This document shows positions 32,641 to 42,120 of a stretch of 64,000 bases of DNA, one piece after another; the first letter of the stretch is position 1; each line of letters starts with the position of its first letter. A model generated the notes under the pieces. It saw only the letters and a program-made list of their open reading frames with translations. It was not told the DNA's origin and made no database searches. This DNA comes from Doryteuthis pealeii (taxonomy: Eukaryota > Mollusca > Cephalopoda > Myopsida > Loliginidae). The translations under genes and the position numbers were made by a program. The stretch spans positions 79,546,830 through 79,610,829 of the forward strand of contig CM042160.1 of the NCBI GenBank assembly GCA_023376005.1, given 5' to 3'.

Positions 32641-32787
32641 GTTAACAAAAATCATAGTTCTTCTTTTTCTTTACACTCGCATTGTGACAGCCTTCAAAAC
32701 CAACCAACAAACCATATATTATATATTATATATATATAATATATATATATAAACATACATATATAAACAGTAAAATGTTTTTTTTTA

Positions 32788-33065
32788 TGATGGATTGATT
32801 TTAATGGCAGGTCAACCTACCTAAGGTTATTTTATGCCTAGAGTTTATGAAATTGTATTCATGGTTCATTTATATTTACATTTTTTGTGTAGTTGTTTTT
32901 TTAAGTTGTCTTTTTTTCACATTGTCTTATCAAATATGAATAATTTCTAAATGGGACCCAAACAGGTATTACCACTCCCAGTCAGAGTGGATCTGGTAGT
33001 AATGTCAATGAAGGGGTACTTCACTAGCAGATGTAGTTTAGTGCCATACTCAAGACACTCCTTTT
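32788..33065 (+). repeat. Dispersed repeat family E
   Basis: GATTGATTTTAATGGCAGGT, TTATTTTATGCCTAGAG, TTTTTTGTGTAGTTG, AACAGGTATTACCACTCC, CAGTCAGAGTGGATCTGG and TTTAGTGCCATACTCAAGAC. It ends near an incomplete TTACCCCC block. Confidence 0.7.
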
Positions 33066-33124
33066 TGTGGGAATTTTACCCCCTTTGAAAGTTATATACA
33101 CTTTGTATTGTTTGCTCTAATGAT

Positions 33125-33345
33125 TGGCCAATGTTTCTTTTGGTTGGGTTTGTTTTGTTTTACGGCATATCAACCTCAGTCATGTCATGAACTGCTCATC
33201 CACCTGGGACTCTATCCTTAAGCATCACGGGTCGCCACCCACTGCCAACAGGTGGCCCCATTGGGGGAGTCTTACCCCTCTGCAGAGGTGCAGTCGGTGC
33301 ATTCTAACACCCCACCAACAGGGCGGTGTTTCTTTTGAGATGAAT
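33125..33345 (+). repeat. Family E-related segment
   Basis: TTTACGGCATATCAACCTCA, CACCTGGGACTCTATCCTTA, AGCATCACGGGTCGCCACCC, CAACAGGTGGCCCCATTGGG and CTCTGCAGAGGTGCAGTCGG. It matches, inverted, the block at 55990-56130 in the long family E variant. Confidence 0.65.
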
Positions 33346-33564
33346 TTTTAATTATATAATTGGCTTGGTTAACAACAATTCAAGTCATGTGCAGCAAAAA
33401 GTTTTTTAAAAAAATTGTGTTGCCAATGCTTAAAGTTTGGAAAGCTCGGCTTCAGATATTCATGGATTGTTTGGATTTTCCATCTTTATTATATAAACAA
33501 CATTTTAGCTAATGTATATAATAAAGATGAAGACAACAGACTGAAAAATACAAATCCAAATTAT

Positions 33565-33870
33565 CAAGCTTTATCTTTATTGTTATCTACACAATGTTTC
33601 AGCCAATGTGTTTGTCCGGCCTTTTTCAGATATTTTTTGTCGGACTTGGGAACATTCTCTTCAAACTTGGGAACATTCTTGTCAAACTCCGGAGTCTTCA
33701 TGCCAAACTTCAAACTGAATCATTTATTCAATCCACGGATGGTTCTTATTCCATTAACCATAACTGGGTAAATTGTTGAGCTGTGTTAATTATTCTTTGT
33801 TACTGTCACCCTTGGTCAAGATTGAACCTGCAGCCCATAGATGATTGTCACTTAGAACTGTATTAACTCA
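33565..33870 (-). mobile_element. PLE-terminus family P, decayed copy
   Basis: Read as minus strand it matches 13716-13985: TTCAATCTTGACCAAGGGTG, CAAAGAATAATTAACACAGC, GAATAAATGATTCAG, TTTGACAAGAATGTTCCC and AAGTCCGACAAAAAATATCT. The ribozyme segment (about 33592-33632) reads TCTGAAAAAGG...TTGGCTGAAACATTG. It has core damage and two CpG-type changes relative to 54836. Confidence 0.65.
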
Positions 33871-33879
33871 AAACTTATA

Positions 33880-34923
33880 TTCGTTGCACCGTATGTCTGA
33901 ATAATACAAATTATCAAGTCTCATCTCAAGAATTCAGATAAATAGACACAGACATATTTGATTGGTCTGTGCACCAACACCACTCAACAGAATCAAACAT
34001 TACTCCATCATTACAATTGCCGAAATATTATACCCCCACCACCAAAAAAAAAAAACAACGTTGATCACACAAGAGAATAAAAAGGAAAAGCTTTTAACTA
34101 TTTCCCAATCAAAAGACAATTTCTCAATTTGACTAACAAACAAGAAAATTCACAATAGAGTTACTCAATGATTGACAGATTTTGGACTTTTATTCCAATT
34201 CTCCAATTCTCCTTCTGTTCTTCCACTTTAAACCCAACCTCGTGTAACATTATGCCCCCCCCCCCCACCCACCCATCCATTTTTAATTTTGAGAAAGAAG
34301 ATAAACTTAAAATTTATTTCTAAATAGATTTACTATTGGAGATGTGGGGTATTTTAATTTATCTACCCCCACCTCATAAAAAAACAAAAACAAATAAAAA
34401 ACAACCCCCCCCAAAAAAAAAAAAACAAAAACAAAAAAAACCAGCCAAGTAAAACAAATTGAAGAATAAATATCCAAATTTAAATCCCAACGACTGAAAT
34501 AGTGAACCAAAAAAATCATTAAGTTGAAAAATACATTGACACTCACGAATATATACTAGAAATTTTTTTATAAAGTGTATGGGTAAATGTTGGAATATGT
34601 GTGTGTATATATATATGTATGTATGTTGTGTATGTATATGGGTTTTGGGATGTGTACATATTTACAAGTAAAGCTAAGTTTGAAAATCTGAGAATTGTTG
34701 ATGTGAATGCGTCAAACTTATCAAAACAAATTTTTTTTTTAAATTGCAGTGAGCTACCTGTAAAAAAAAAAACAAAAAAACAAATGTTGAAAGAAAATTT
34801 AAAAACAAAATCATAAAGAAGAAAAACATTCAAATAAACCAAATATTTAATTCTTATTCATTATAAAATCAGATGTGAAGAGGCAAACTAATTGAAATAA
34901 ATATATATCTGATGAACTGAGGT

Positions 34924-34954
<31 letters not shown>

Positions 34955-36326
34955 TAGATAATATGGGTGCTATGTTTTTAAGAAGATAGTGCTCAGTATC
35001 ATTGATAGAGCATTTACATTTGAGTTAAGGTAGCAATGACTATGAGTCAACAAATGGTTACTATCAGTCTCTTACCTATGCGATCACGTAGGCAAGAAAC
35101 TGACAGTAACCAGGAGATTTATTGTTGTTGTTAGAGATTAGAGTGTTTGGCCATCAGTGTCCATTAATAGTTTTCAGATGCTTGCAGTGCCCTAAAGATC
35201 CTAGTTTGCTGCACAGTAGACAAAAACTATAAAAAAAAGTGCAAGTTCAAAATTAATGATTTAAAATAGATACAATTTACATAGCACACTCAGTATATAA
35301 GAGATTTTTTTATGTTTTAATTCATTTTTGTAAAATATTCAAATATATTTCCAGGAATACAGATACTATACTGATTCTAACCAGAAATGCATGGGAGCCA
35401 TATTTTGATCCTAAACAGATACTACACTCTGATCTGAGCAGAAATGACAAAAAACAAACAAAAAAGTCCCTCTGTTCATCATAGATCAATTTACATTATG
35501 ACATAAGCAAGATTAACAATATATTGATTTAGATTTCCAAAACTATGCACATATATTTTTTTAAATATAAATGTAGATATATTTATCAGAGCTTTTTCTG
35601 TATTCGTATATTTCGAGAGAAACTCTTGTTTAATGCAGTTTGTGAACAACATTATATTTTGTATATTTTTACATTCAATTTTTATGACTATTTTCTCTTA
35701 AAGGGAATTCAACATTTATTATCAGAATGAAGTTAGTTTCCTTATTTCAAAATGATTTTTCATTTATTTTATTTTTATAAAAAAAAAAGACAACTGGTTA
35801 TTCTAAATTGATGACTATGAAAGAAGATTTTTACAATAATGGCCAACAATGAAGAATTTCCAAACATCACATCTACAGAGAACATTAGACAATATATTCA
35901 GGCATTAAAAAAAAATAATTCTCAAGTCTTTTCCCTAAATTGGCTGATTTTGCCAATTATGTTCTAAAAATTTGGACTTGATTGATAAGTGCTTAGATTG
36001 TCCTCCAGCTTTTTCAGAAATTTGATGAAAATTCACAGAAGAAAAAAAAAAAAATGCAAAATAGAAAAAAAAAAAAATTGTGAGGGAGTTTGATACATTC
36101 ATAATCTTTTGCTTGTTAGTTAAAAAAAATAGATATTGAGTATTCATTTCCCTAAACCTACTTCAAGGCAGATGCAGTCGCAAAACATTTCATGTACAAT
36201 ATCCAATTATTAACTCCATAAAAAAAATCTTTTTCACAAAATGGCAAGAAAAAGAAAAAAGTGTGTCCCACCCACAAAAAAAAAAAAAAAAAAAATTTCT
36301 GAACATACAATTTTAACAATTACCCT

Positions 36327-36330
<4 letters not shown>
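33880..36330. other. Non-coding stretch with one hairpin
   Basis: C-runs, A-runs, an (AT)n tract at 34929-34955 and the hairpin at 35055-35112. No repeat family or gene recognised. Frames of 60-100 codons here are interrupted by homopolymers and look accidental. Confidence 0.45.
35055..35112. repeat. Long near-perfect hairpin
   Basis: TGGTTACTATCAGTCTCTTA (arm) pairs with the inverse ending AAACTGACAGTAACCA; the inner part CCTATGCGATCACGTAGG also pairs. Arms are about 27 nt with four or so mismatches. It could be a small hairpin RNA or a relic of a short inverted element. No flanking promoter seen. Confidence 0.6.
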
Positions 36331-36331
<1 letters not shown>

Positions 36332-36396
<65 letters not shown>

Positions 36397-36405
36397 GTGT
36401 GTGTG
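36332..36405. repeat. (AT)n(GT)n microsatellite
   Basis: About 23 AT units then GTATGTGTGTGT. Confidence 0.95.
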
Positions 36406-36560
36406 AAAAGAGAAAGTGGAAGTGAATCCAACAGTATGTAATATAGTGAAAAATTGAAAAAAAAAACAAGTTCATAAAATGAGTGATGTTTATTTCGCCA
36501 ACACTGCAGTGTTTTGATCTATTGAAATAGATCTTCATCAGGGCTTTTGTTAATTTGAGG
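36406..36560 (-). mobile_element. PLE-like terminus with ribozyme remnant
   Basis: Starts just after the microsatellite with AAGTGGAAGTGAATCCAACA (shared end motif) and carries GTTTATTTCGCC and the hammerhead below. Only one arm is evident. Confidence 0.65.
36497..36544 (-). ncRNA. Hammerhead with single core change (G12 to A)
   Basis: The minus strand has helix I GCC/GGC and core CTGATGA (36535-36541). Helix II is a strong GATCTAT-TTCA-ATAGATC. It is followed by AAAA rather than GAAA, then helix III CACTGCAGTG and TT before the predicted cut. G12 is the general base in hammerhead catalysis, so the change should abolish or strongly reduce cleavage. It directly follows C, as CpG decay would give. 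Confidence 0.65.
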
Positions 36561-36569
36561 AAAAAATAA

Positions 36570-37404
36570 ATTATCGCAGAGAATAAGAAGACTGTGAGAG
36601 TTTTTTGCAGAAGACATTTCCATCCAAACTTTATTGAACTTAGCATCATCCAAAATAAGACAAGAGAGTGTTTACAAAAATTAATGCAATAAAAACCTTT
36701 TAACTGAACAGGACCTGATTACCTTCCTTCAAGTGTAAGACTCACCCAAAAAAAGGATTTAAGCAACACTAGGAAACCGTGTCATATTAGTATTTACAAA
36801 GACTAGATTAGTCAAGTTCATGGTTAGAAGGATCAGACAAGCTATGACATGATAATCTCCCTATCACAAACAGATATATTCTTTTTAGAAATATATGAGA
36901 GTTCAATTGATAAGGTCTCTTATTGCATGATATCAATAATAATGGAAATAGAAATATGTTTAAGCGTGTATTCACAGTTGTATATGAAGTTGCTGTTTGA
37001 ACATGCTCATGATCAGTTCACAGTTTGAGGAAATAGAATTAAGAGGCTTAGATGAAAATTGATAGAAGTTTTGGTACAAAAAAAGATTTGTGCCAATTAA
37101 AATTTGTAGATTTATGAAAGCAATTTATGGATTTTATGTTTTGTGTGGATGAGAAAGATGACCAGCACTGACATGCCAAGAGCTATAGTATCATTTAGCC
37201 CTTCTTGCGAGAAATAAAAATATATTAAAAAATTATGAATTGAATATAGAATACATCCACAAGACCATTTACAGGAACACACCTAAAAGGCAAAATAGAT
37301 TACTAACTGAAATCTCACACCCTAACAATTTATTTTTAGAAAGAAAAAAATTTTACTACAAAATAATCTCTTACAAAACTTATATGTGTATGTATGTTGT
37401 TTAC

Positions 37405-37405
<1 letters not shown>
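36570..37405. other. Non-coding stretch, nothing recognised
   Basis: No ORF or repeat family recognised between the ribozyme remnant and the (AT)n tract at 37410. Confidence 0.45.

Positions 37406-37409
<4 letters not shown>

Positions 37410-37462
<53 letters not shown>
37410..37462. repeat. (AT)n microsatellite
   Basis: About 26 AT units next to an inverted PLE-terminus pair. Confidence 0.95.
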
Positions 37463-37465
<3 letters not shown>

Positions 37466-37720
37466 TTTCATAATTTGCTTGAAGCATTGTGTATATATTG
37501 GTTAGGAGGTTGATTTAGAAGGCTATCACAATGCAGTTTGGAATAAATTTAAAAAATAATAATACGGTAACAATGGTGTTGAGTGTTGACCTGTATTCTT
37601 AATAAAAATACAGGTCAACATACAACACCATTGTTACCGTATTATTATTTTTTTATTTATTCCAAACTGCATTGTGATAGCCTTCTAAATCAACCTCCTA
37701 ACCAATATATATATATGTTT
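37463..37720. mobile_element. Back-to-back inverted PLE termini without interior
   Basis: Left arm 37499-37601 and right arm 37604-37705 are inverse copies: TTGGTTAGGAGGTTGATTTA, GAAGGCTATCACAATGCAG, ACGGTAACAATGGTGTT and TGACCTGTATT at the centre. The outer ends and the sequence before them (CTTGAAGCATTGTGTATATA, 37479-37498) match the outer ends of the PLE at 29239 (the same CTTGAAGCATTGTGTATATA at 29219, then AAGGCTGTCACAATGCGAG). It looks like the two termini of a related PLE with the body removed. Confidence 0.8.
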
Positions 37721-37823
37721 TTTTTTAAACTTTAGCAGTATAACATTCCATCGCGTGAACATGCTTCATGTTTTATAAATGTTAAACAAACCACCGTTTT
37801 TAAAATCTTAATATTTTGACCAC

Positions 37824-37866
37824 CTCATCTGATGATTGCAGTAAACATGAAACTAATAGTAATGAG
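37824..37866 (+). ncRNA. Type I hammerhead ribozyme
   Basis: Helix I CTCAT (37824-37828) pairs with ATGAG (37862-37866). Core CTGATGA at 37829-37835. Helix II TTG-CAGTAAA-CAT is short (two Watson-Crick pairs plus U-U). GAAA at 37849-37852. Helix III CTAATAG, then TA; predicted cut between 37861 and 37862. Weak helix II makes activity uncertain, but core and helix I are perfect. An (AT)n tract lies 30 nt downstream. Confidence 0.78.
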
Positions 37867-37891
37867 ATATTAAATACATAATATTTGATTG

Positions 37892-37897
<6 letters not shown>

Positions 37898-37924
<27 letters not shown>
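37898..37924. repeat. (AT)n microsatellite
   Basis: About 13 AT units, 3' of the hammerhead. Confidence 0.95.
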
Positions 37925-37927
<3 letters not shown>

Positions 37928-38089
37928 ATATTAGATAGTCATATTATATTGTATTGTATATTTCATATATATCATAAAGAGTTGGCATTAAATAACCCAC
38001 AGGGTTGCTATGCCATTAAACCAAACCAAAGTAGTAGTGAAAGTGTTAAAAGGAGCATTTTGAAAAGAGCAAGACAATTTCAGTGAAGA

Positions 38090-39260
38090 ACGAATAGAAG
38101 AAGATTCAAGAAAATCAATGATTTAAGTAGAGACATTTCTCTGAAGATTCTGAAAAGTCTGAGATTCACACTTGATTTGGCACCGTCCAACTTTGGGTTC
38201 TTCTGAAAACTGAAAGGAATGGTGAAAAGTGACATTTCTATTCCAATGTAGAAGTTGAAGTTGCTGTGAACGACTGGAATGAAAGAAAAAAAAAACTTTC
38301 TTCAGGGATCGAAGAAGAAATTGAAGAGAATATTTAGAAAAATATAGAATTAAATAATTATTGTGTTGAAAATAAAGTTGCATTTTCAAAGGGAAATAAA
38401 TTATTTTCATTTTGGTAATGGGTTCATTATTCTTTCTCATCTACATCTTGTTTTATAAGATTAGAGATCTTATTTTTCAGTCAATCTTAATCATGTAGTT
38501 CAGTTGGAGGAAGAGGCGGTGGAGGAAGAGGAGAAGAGAGGGATTCAAGGCATCGTATTTTATTCCTTTCAAGATAATGACACACATTATAAGCTTAAAA
38601 GGAAAACAATTATTTCAGAGTATGACAAAAAAAAAAAGCCCCCACCCCAACACCAGAAGTTAAATCTGAAATGCTTTCAAGTTATAAATTACAATTTGCA
38701 CAAAATTAAGAATTTCCTTCAAGATATTAAGAAAGAAATTTTCCTTTCGTATTGGCAACATTTGATAAAATATACTTTAAAAGTCTTTGAAAATCTTTTA
38801 TTTTATATCAAGTACAAAAAGCAGTTGGGTCTTTCAGCTGAATCTTCCTACTCGTTTGTCAGTCGACTTGAAAACATAAGTCCTACCATTTCTCACCATT
38901 GTAAAAAAACGTTCTCCCCTCGACAGAATTCACCTTGGCATTTATTTCTCTCAATGGCCGAACCACTTCAGCTAACAGGGGTGACAGCAATCCTACCACT
39001 TGTGATCAGGAGGTTGCACCATGACTGCCTGTCTTCGTAGTCAACTGGATTAGAGTTCGCGTCAGACTAGATGCTGCCTACATAGCAAGCACACTACTCA
39101 TTGTCTTTTTGAACAACGAAGACAGGCTGACTCATCCAACAAATTTTAAGCATCAGCTTTGAGTAAAGATTTTGGGAGGAATAACATTTCTCTAAAAAGA
39201 TTGAAGCCAAATTTCTTGTCATTTTTAGACTCTTGTTTTCTATGTCTATTTGTTGAAAGA
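38090..39260. other. Low-repeat stretch with a 178-codon open frame, not called a gene
   Basis: The plus-strand frame 38504-39040 is the longest in the window outside simple repeats. Its product (start MEEEAVEEEEKRG, a KKKKPPPQ run, then mixed hydrophobic sequence) matches no family I know, and no splice or promoter context supports it. It could contain an exon part, but I cannot show that. Confidence 0.3.
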
Positions 39261-39265
39261 GAGTT

Positions 39266-39267
<2 letters not shown>

Positions 39268-39302
<35 letters not shown>
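39268..39302. repeat. (AT)n microsatellite
   Basis: About 17 AT units. Confidence 0.95.
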
Positions 39303-39306
<4 letters not shown>

Positions 39307-39448
39307 TATAGTGAGAGATGGTCACTGTTTCAGCTTTTGCTGGAACGGCGTACCAAAGGCAGTATTATTAGTAGAATGCTCAATATAAAATAGAGTTGTT
39401 ATATAATATAATAAAATAAATATCTATTTATTAGGTGACAAAGGAACA

Positions 39449-39491
39449 TTCACGACCATATTGGTTTCATGCGATGCAATCATCAGGTGAA
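39449..39491 (-). ncRNA. Type I hammerhead ribozyme (left arm, intact)
   Basis: Minus strand: helix I TTCAC/GTGAA (5 bp), core CTGATGA, helix II TGC-ATC-GCA inside U-U, GAAA, helix III CCA-ATA-TGG and TC. Predicted cut on the minus strand between 39454 and 39453 (GTC site). All core residues are present. Confidence 0.82.
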
Positions 39492-39517
39492 GATGTTTCA
39501 AATTCATTTGAAACATC

Positions 39518-39560
39518 TTCACCTGATGATTGCATCACATGAAACCAATATGGTTGTGAA
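39518..39560 (+). ncRNA. Type I hammerhead ribozyme (right arm, slightly damaged)
   Basis: Same layout as the left arm with two differences. Helix II is TGC-ATC-ACA, losing one G-C pair, and the cleavage triplet is GTT instead of GTC. Both changes are G-to-A or C-to-T at sites that read CG in the other arm. Helix I TTCAC/GTGAA and helix III CCA/TGG are intact. Confidence 0.72.
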
Positions 39561-39633
39561 TGTTCCTTTGTCACCTAATAAATAGATATGTAAAACCTTT
39601 ATATATTCATTTTATTTATATATATATATATAT

Positions 39634-39873
39634 GGGACATCTTTAGCTCAATTGGTAGAGCATCCAACTTGGAACTACAAAGTTCCGAGTTCAATACTGG
39701 CCCTCAACAACTCAGCACATGAGTAGCTCAGCTTAGATCTGTGTGGTAAAGCTGATGGTAGGTGTGGCACTTTACCTCAGATGCAAAAATAATCTCCCTG
39801 GTCTTGCACTAGTGAAAAGGGGATAGAATCTCTTGTTGTCTGGCTGATACCAACAATAGGCCACTCTGTCGAT
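39634..39873 (+). mobile_element. tRNA-derived SINE family A, full length
   Basis: Head: ATCTTTAGCTCAATTGGTAG (A box) and AAAGTTCCGAGTTCAATACT (B box). Body: AACTCAGCACATGAGTAGC, GCTGATGGTAGGTGTGG, CTTGCACTAGTGAAAAGGGG, GGCTGATACCAACAATAGGC. It ends in ATGTGTATG and a short (GA)n. Inserted just after an (AT)n tract, like the copy at 24612. Confidence 0.88.
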
Positions 39874-40078
39874 GTGTATGAGAGAGAGAGAGAGAGACAT
39901 GACTATATAAATATACTTATATATAATGTAGATTGTATAAAGGAAAAGTTGACCTTCCGGTGAATTTGGTCACAATGGTTAGTAAGTGTAGAATTCAGAG
40001 GGGTAGGTCAGCGATATAACAAATACAAAGTGCTCAATACTAAGTAGAGCAAATTTATTATAAAATGGGTACAAGAGA

Positions 40079-40117
40079 TAACCTACTCAAGTTACACCAT
40101 AAGGATCTTCAGGGTTA
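40079..40117 (-). ncRNA. Hammerhead with one core change (GAAA to GTAA)
   Basis: Minus strand: helix I TAACC/GGTTA, core CTGAAGA, helix II CC-TTAT-GG, then GTAA in place of GAAA (A13 changed), helix III CTTGAG and TA. Helices are better than in the partner arm, but the core change should inactivate it. Confidence 0.65.
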
Positions 40118-40272
40118 AATCCACTGAATTAATTGAGACACCGATTAATAGCAGTCGATTTCACTTGTATGGTCATTGCATTAAAATTTAAAAAAAAAAA
40201 ACATTTTCATGCAATGACCACACACATGAAATCGACTGCTATTAATCGGTGTCTCAATTAGTTCAGTGGATT

Positions 40273-40311
40273 TAACCCTGAAGATCATTATGGTGAAACT
40301 CAAGTAGGTTA
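40273..40311 (+). ncRNA. Type I hammerhead ribozyme, weak helix II
   Basis: Helix I TAACC (40273-40277) pairs with GGTTA (40307-40311). Core CTGAAGA at 40278-40284. Helix II is TCATTATGGT, with only one sure pair (the partner arm has CC/GG). GAAA at 40295-40298. Helix III CTCAAG, then TA; predicted cut between 40306 and 40307. Confidence 0.72.
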
Positions 40312-40331
40312 TCTCTTGTACCCATTTTATA

Positions 40332-40365
<34 letters not shown>

Positions 40366-40689
40366 AACAAAATGTAACTTAAGAATTTAAAAAATGTCAG
40401 TCCCATTTTGGTCTTAAAAAGAAGACATTTTTTCATTGTTTTAAGACAACACAAATTTTATTTCTTTTTTACTCTTTATTTTTTCCTCTTATAAACCATT
40501 GTTTTTTTTTTTCCCTTTCTTTCTTCTGTCTTTGTTTCTTTTGTTTACTCAAGGGATTTGAAATGATTTCAGGGTGTCTTAATTGCTTTGTTTAATGGCA
40601 TATCAAACTTCAAGGGTAATTTAATGCCAAGGCCATCCTTGTTGAAAAACCGTAATGTTACCATTTAAACCATAGTTGGGGGGGGGTGG

Positions 40690-40816
40690 ATTTAGAGGTT
40701 CATACCTTTCCCAAGGGTATGAGTCCAAAAGTGAATGTTGTAGTGCAAATGAAGTTCAAATTTGCTTGCTACAATGTCACAGTCCAACATGTTACCTACT
40801 GCACCATGGGCACCCC
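40690..40816 (-). mobile_element. SINE family B, head half
   Basis: TTCATACCTTTCCCAAGGGT, then AGTTCAAATTTGC (inverted B-box region) and TTACCTACTGCACCATGGGC (inverted A box). The tail half is missing. Confidence 0.65.
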
Positions 40817-41092
40817 TCAATGATTTCAATCAACCAATGTTCCAGCATTTTCAACATGACTGATGTTATCATCTTGAATCCAAGCTAAAGTGTTGATCGA
40901 TGCACAAATAATCCTATAGGATTCATGATCGGAAGTAGAGGAGTTAAATAAAAATACAACATTTTTTTTTTTTTTTAATTTTTAAAAAATTTTTAAATTT
41001 TTTTATTTATTTTTTTTACACACACAGTTTTTATTTTAAGAGTCTATCTAATAAGTCAGAAATATTTTAATATCCAAGGTGAATATACATAT

Positions 41093-41362
41093 ATATTTAC
41101 CAACCCCTCCACACAAGTAGGACATGACACATGATACATTTCTCTAGTGGAGTTTAACCAGTTTGAATTCAGAGTTTTCCTTCTCCTAGACTGGTTACCA
41201 AGCCAAGGTTAAAGAGCCCAGTCTACCCTACTATTTACCCATAGCTAGAGGGAGAGTAATTGGATGCATAACTTTTGAGGATATTAGCATTGTGAAATGT
41301 AAACTGCCTCATCCAGGATTTGAAGAGTCCATTTCCTACAAAAAACTAACCATTTACCACAT
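41093..41362 (-). mobile_element. SINE family B, near full length
   Basis: TTACCAACCCCTCCACACAA, TCTAGTGGAGTTTAACC, CTTCTCCTAGACTGGTTACC, AAGGTTAAAGAGCCCAGTCT, CCATAGCTAGAGGGAGAGTA, ATCCAGGATTTGAAG. The A-box region at the right end is degraded and runs into (CT)n/(AT)n. Confidence 0.85.
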
Positions 41363-41364
41363 GC

Positions 41365-41380
<16 letters not shown>

Positions 41381-41397
<17 letters not shown>

Positions 41398-41427
41398 TAT
41401 ATATATTATATATATATATATATATTA
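41381..41427. repeat. (AT)n microsatellite
   Basis: Interrupted AT tract after a short CTCTCT run. Confidence 0.9.
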
Positions 41428-41890
41428 CAAGTACTGTAATTGACTTACAGGAATATTGTGAATGTAAAAACAAGAGGTTGTTCTGTCAGGTGAGTTACTT
41501 TTAAAATTCTAATAGCCCTAAACCAGGAAGGGAATAAACAAAGGAAACACATTTTATTAAAATGTATTACTTTAAAAAGCAGATAAGATAAATCTTTCAT
41601 TTTGAGAAAAAGATAAAATAAATTAAACATATATGCAGTATTTTTAACTGAATGTTACCCAAAGTATATAAGATCTATATTTTAAAAGAGCAACCATTTC
41701 TTAAAGAAAAATACAATCTTTTTACTAAATAAACATTTACCATTTGCCCAAATACTAAACTCAAACTACAAAATGCATCCTATATATATAAGTTAAGAGA
41801 AAGGAAATGAATCCGACGGTATAAGTATAGATAAAAGGATATGAAAACACACAATGCTGTTAAAGTGAAAAGATTTTATATCATATTCAT

Positions 41891-41939
41891 AGCTAATATT
41901 GAACAAAATTTCGATTTATAAAAAATCATCTTCAGAACT
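41891..41939 (-). ncRNA. Hammerhead-like ribozyme, core conserved
   Basis: Minus strand: helix I AGTT/AGCT with one G-U, core CTGAAGA, one extra T, helix II GATTT/AAATC, GAAA. Helix III TTTTGTTCAATA has one mismatch. TT precedes the predicted cut. The core is complete; the extra nucleotide before helix II recurs in several copies here. Confidence 0.6.
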
Positions 41940-42072
41940 TGGTTTTTACTCCGGACTCATCGAGAGAGGAGCTGAAAATAATTTGAATTCAAAACGAAAA
42001 CATTGATGTTCCAAAAAGTCATGCGGTTGTTTCATTTTCAGCTCCTCTCTCGATGAGTCCGGAGTAAAAACA

Positions 42073-42120
42073 AGCTCTAAAGATGATTTTTATAAATCAA
42101 AATATTGTTCAACATTAGCT
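42073..42120 (+). ncRNA. Decayed hammerhead (partner arm)
   Basis: Helix I AGCT/AGCT is perfect, but the core is CTAAAGA (G5 changed) and GAAA has become AAAA after a C. Helix III is TATTG/CAACA. Confidence 0.5.

Larger units (their letters stand above)
29239..32714 (-). mobile_element. Penelope-like element with ~0.5-kb inverted terminal repeats
   Basis: Left repeat 29239-29746 and right repeat 32218-32714 are inverse copies with small differences: TGGTTTGTTGGTTGGTTTTG at the outer edge, CACAATGCGAGTGTAAAG, CATTCGTTCTGCCTTGGGTC, a GT/CA-rich segment, CTAAGCAAG and GTGTCTGAGACTAACATTCC at the inner edge. Both carry a hammerhead-like segment. Between them the minus strand encodes RT and GIY-YIG endonuclease remnants, the domain pair that defines Penelope-like elements. 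The interior is 5' truncated (N-terminal RT missing) and frameshifted. PLE terminal segments in inverted orientation are a known arrangement for the group. Confidence 0.88.
39419..39590. mobile_element. Inverted pair of ribozyme-bearing termini
   Basis: Arms 39419-39504 and 39505-39590 meet at GTTTCAAATTCATTTGAAAC. They differ at only a few positions, including two within the ribozymes. Left of the arm (39378) is GAATGCTCAATATAAAATAG, the inverse of the downstream motif found after other hammerheads. Confidence 0.82.
40025..40345. mobile_element. Inverted pair of ribozyme-bearing termini, ~140-bp arms
   Basis: Arms of about 40025-40188 and 40197-40345 share AAAATGGGTACAAGAGATAA, TCAATTAATTCAGTGGATTT, CACCGATTAATAGCAGTCGA and ATGCAATGACCA in inverse orientation, separated by an A-run. 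The left outer end AAAGTGCTCAATACTAAGTA is the inverse of the common downstream motif. (AT)n borders the right side (40334-40366). Confidence 0.8.

Noticed and set aside
34909..34935. Hammerhead (CTGATGA at 34910)
   Set aside because: Followed by ACTGAGGTTTATAAT with no GAAA and no helix II.
38138..38170. Hammerhead (CTGAAGA at 38141)
   Set aside because: TTCTGAAAAG follows with no stem and no pairing flanks.
38504..39040. 178-codon open frame on the plus strand as a possible gene or exon
   Set aside because: No recognisable domain, a low-complexity Lys/Pro run, no homologous second copy, no convincing splice or promoter signals. Kept only as a remark in the non-coding entry.
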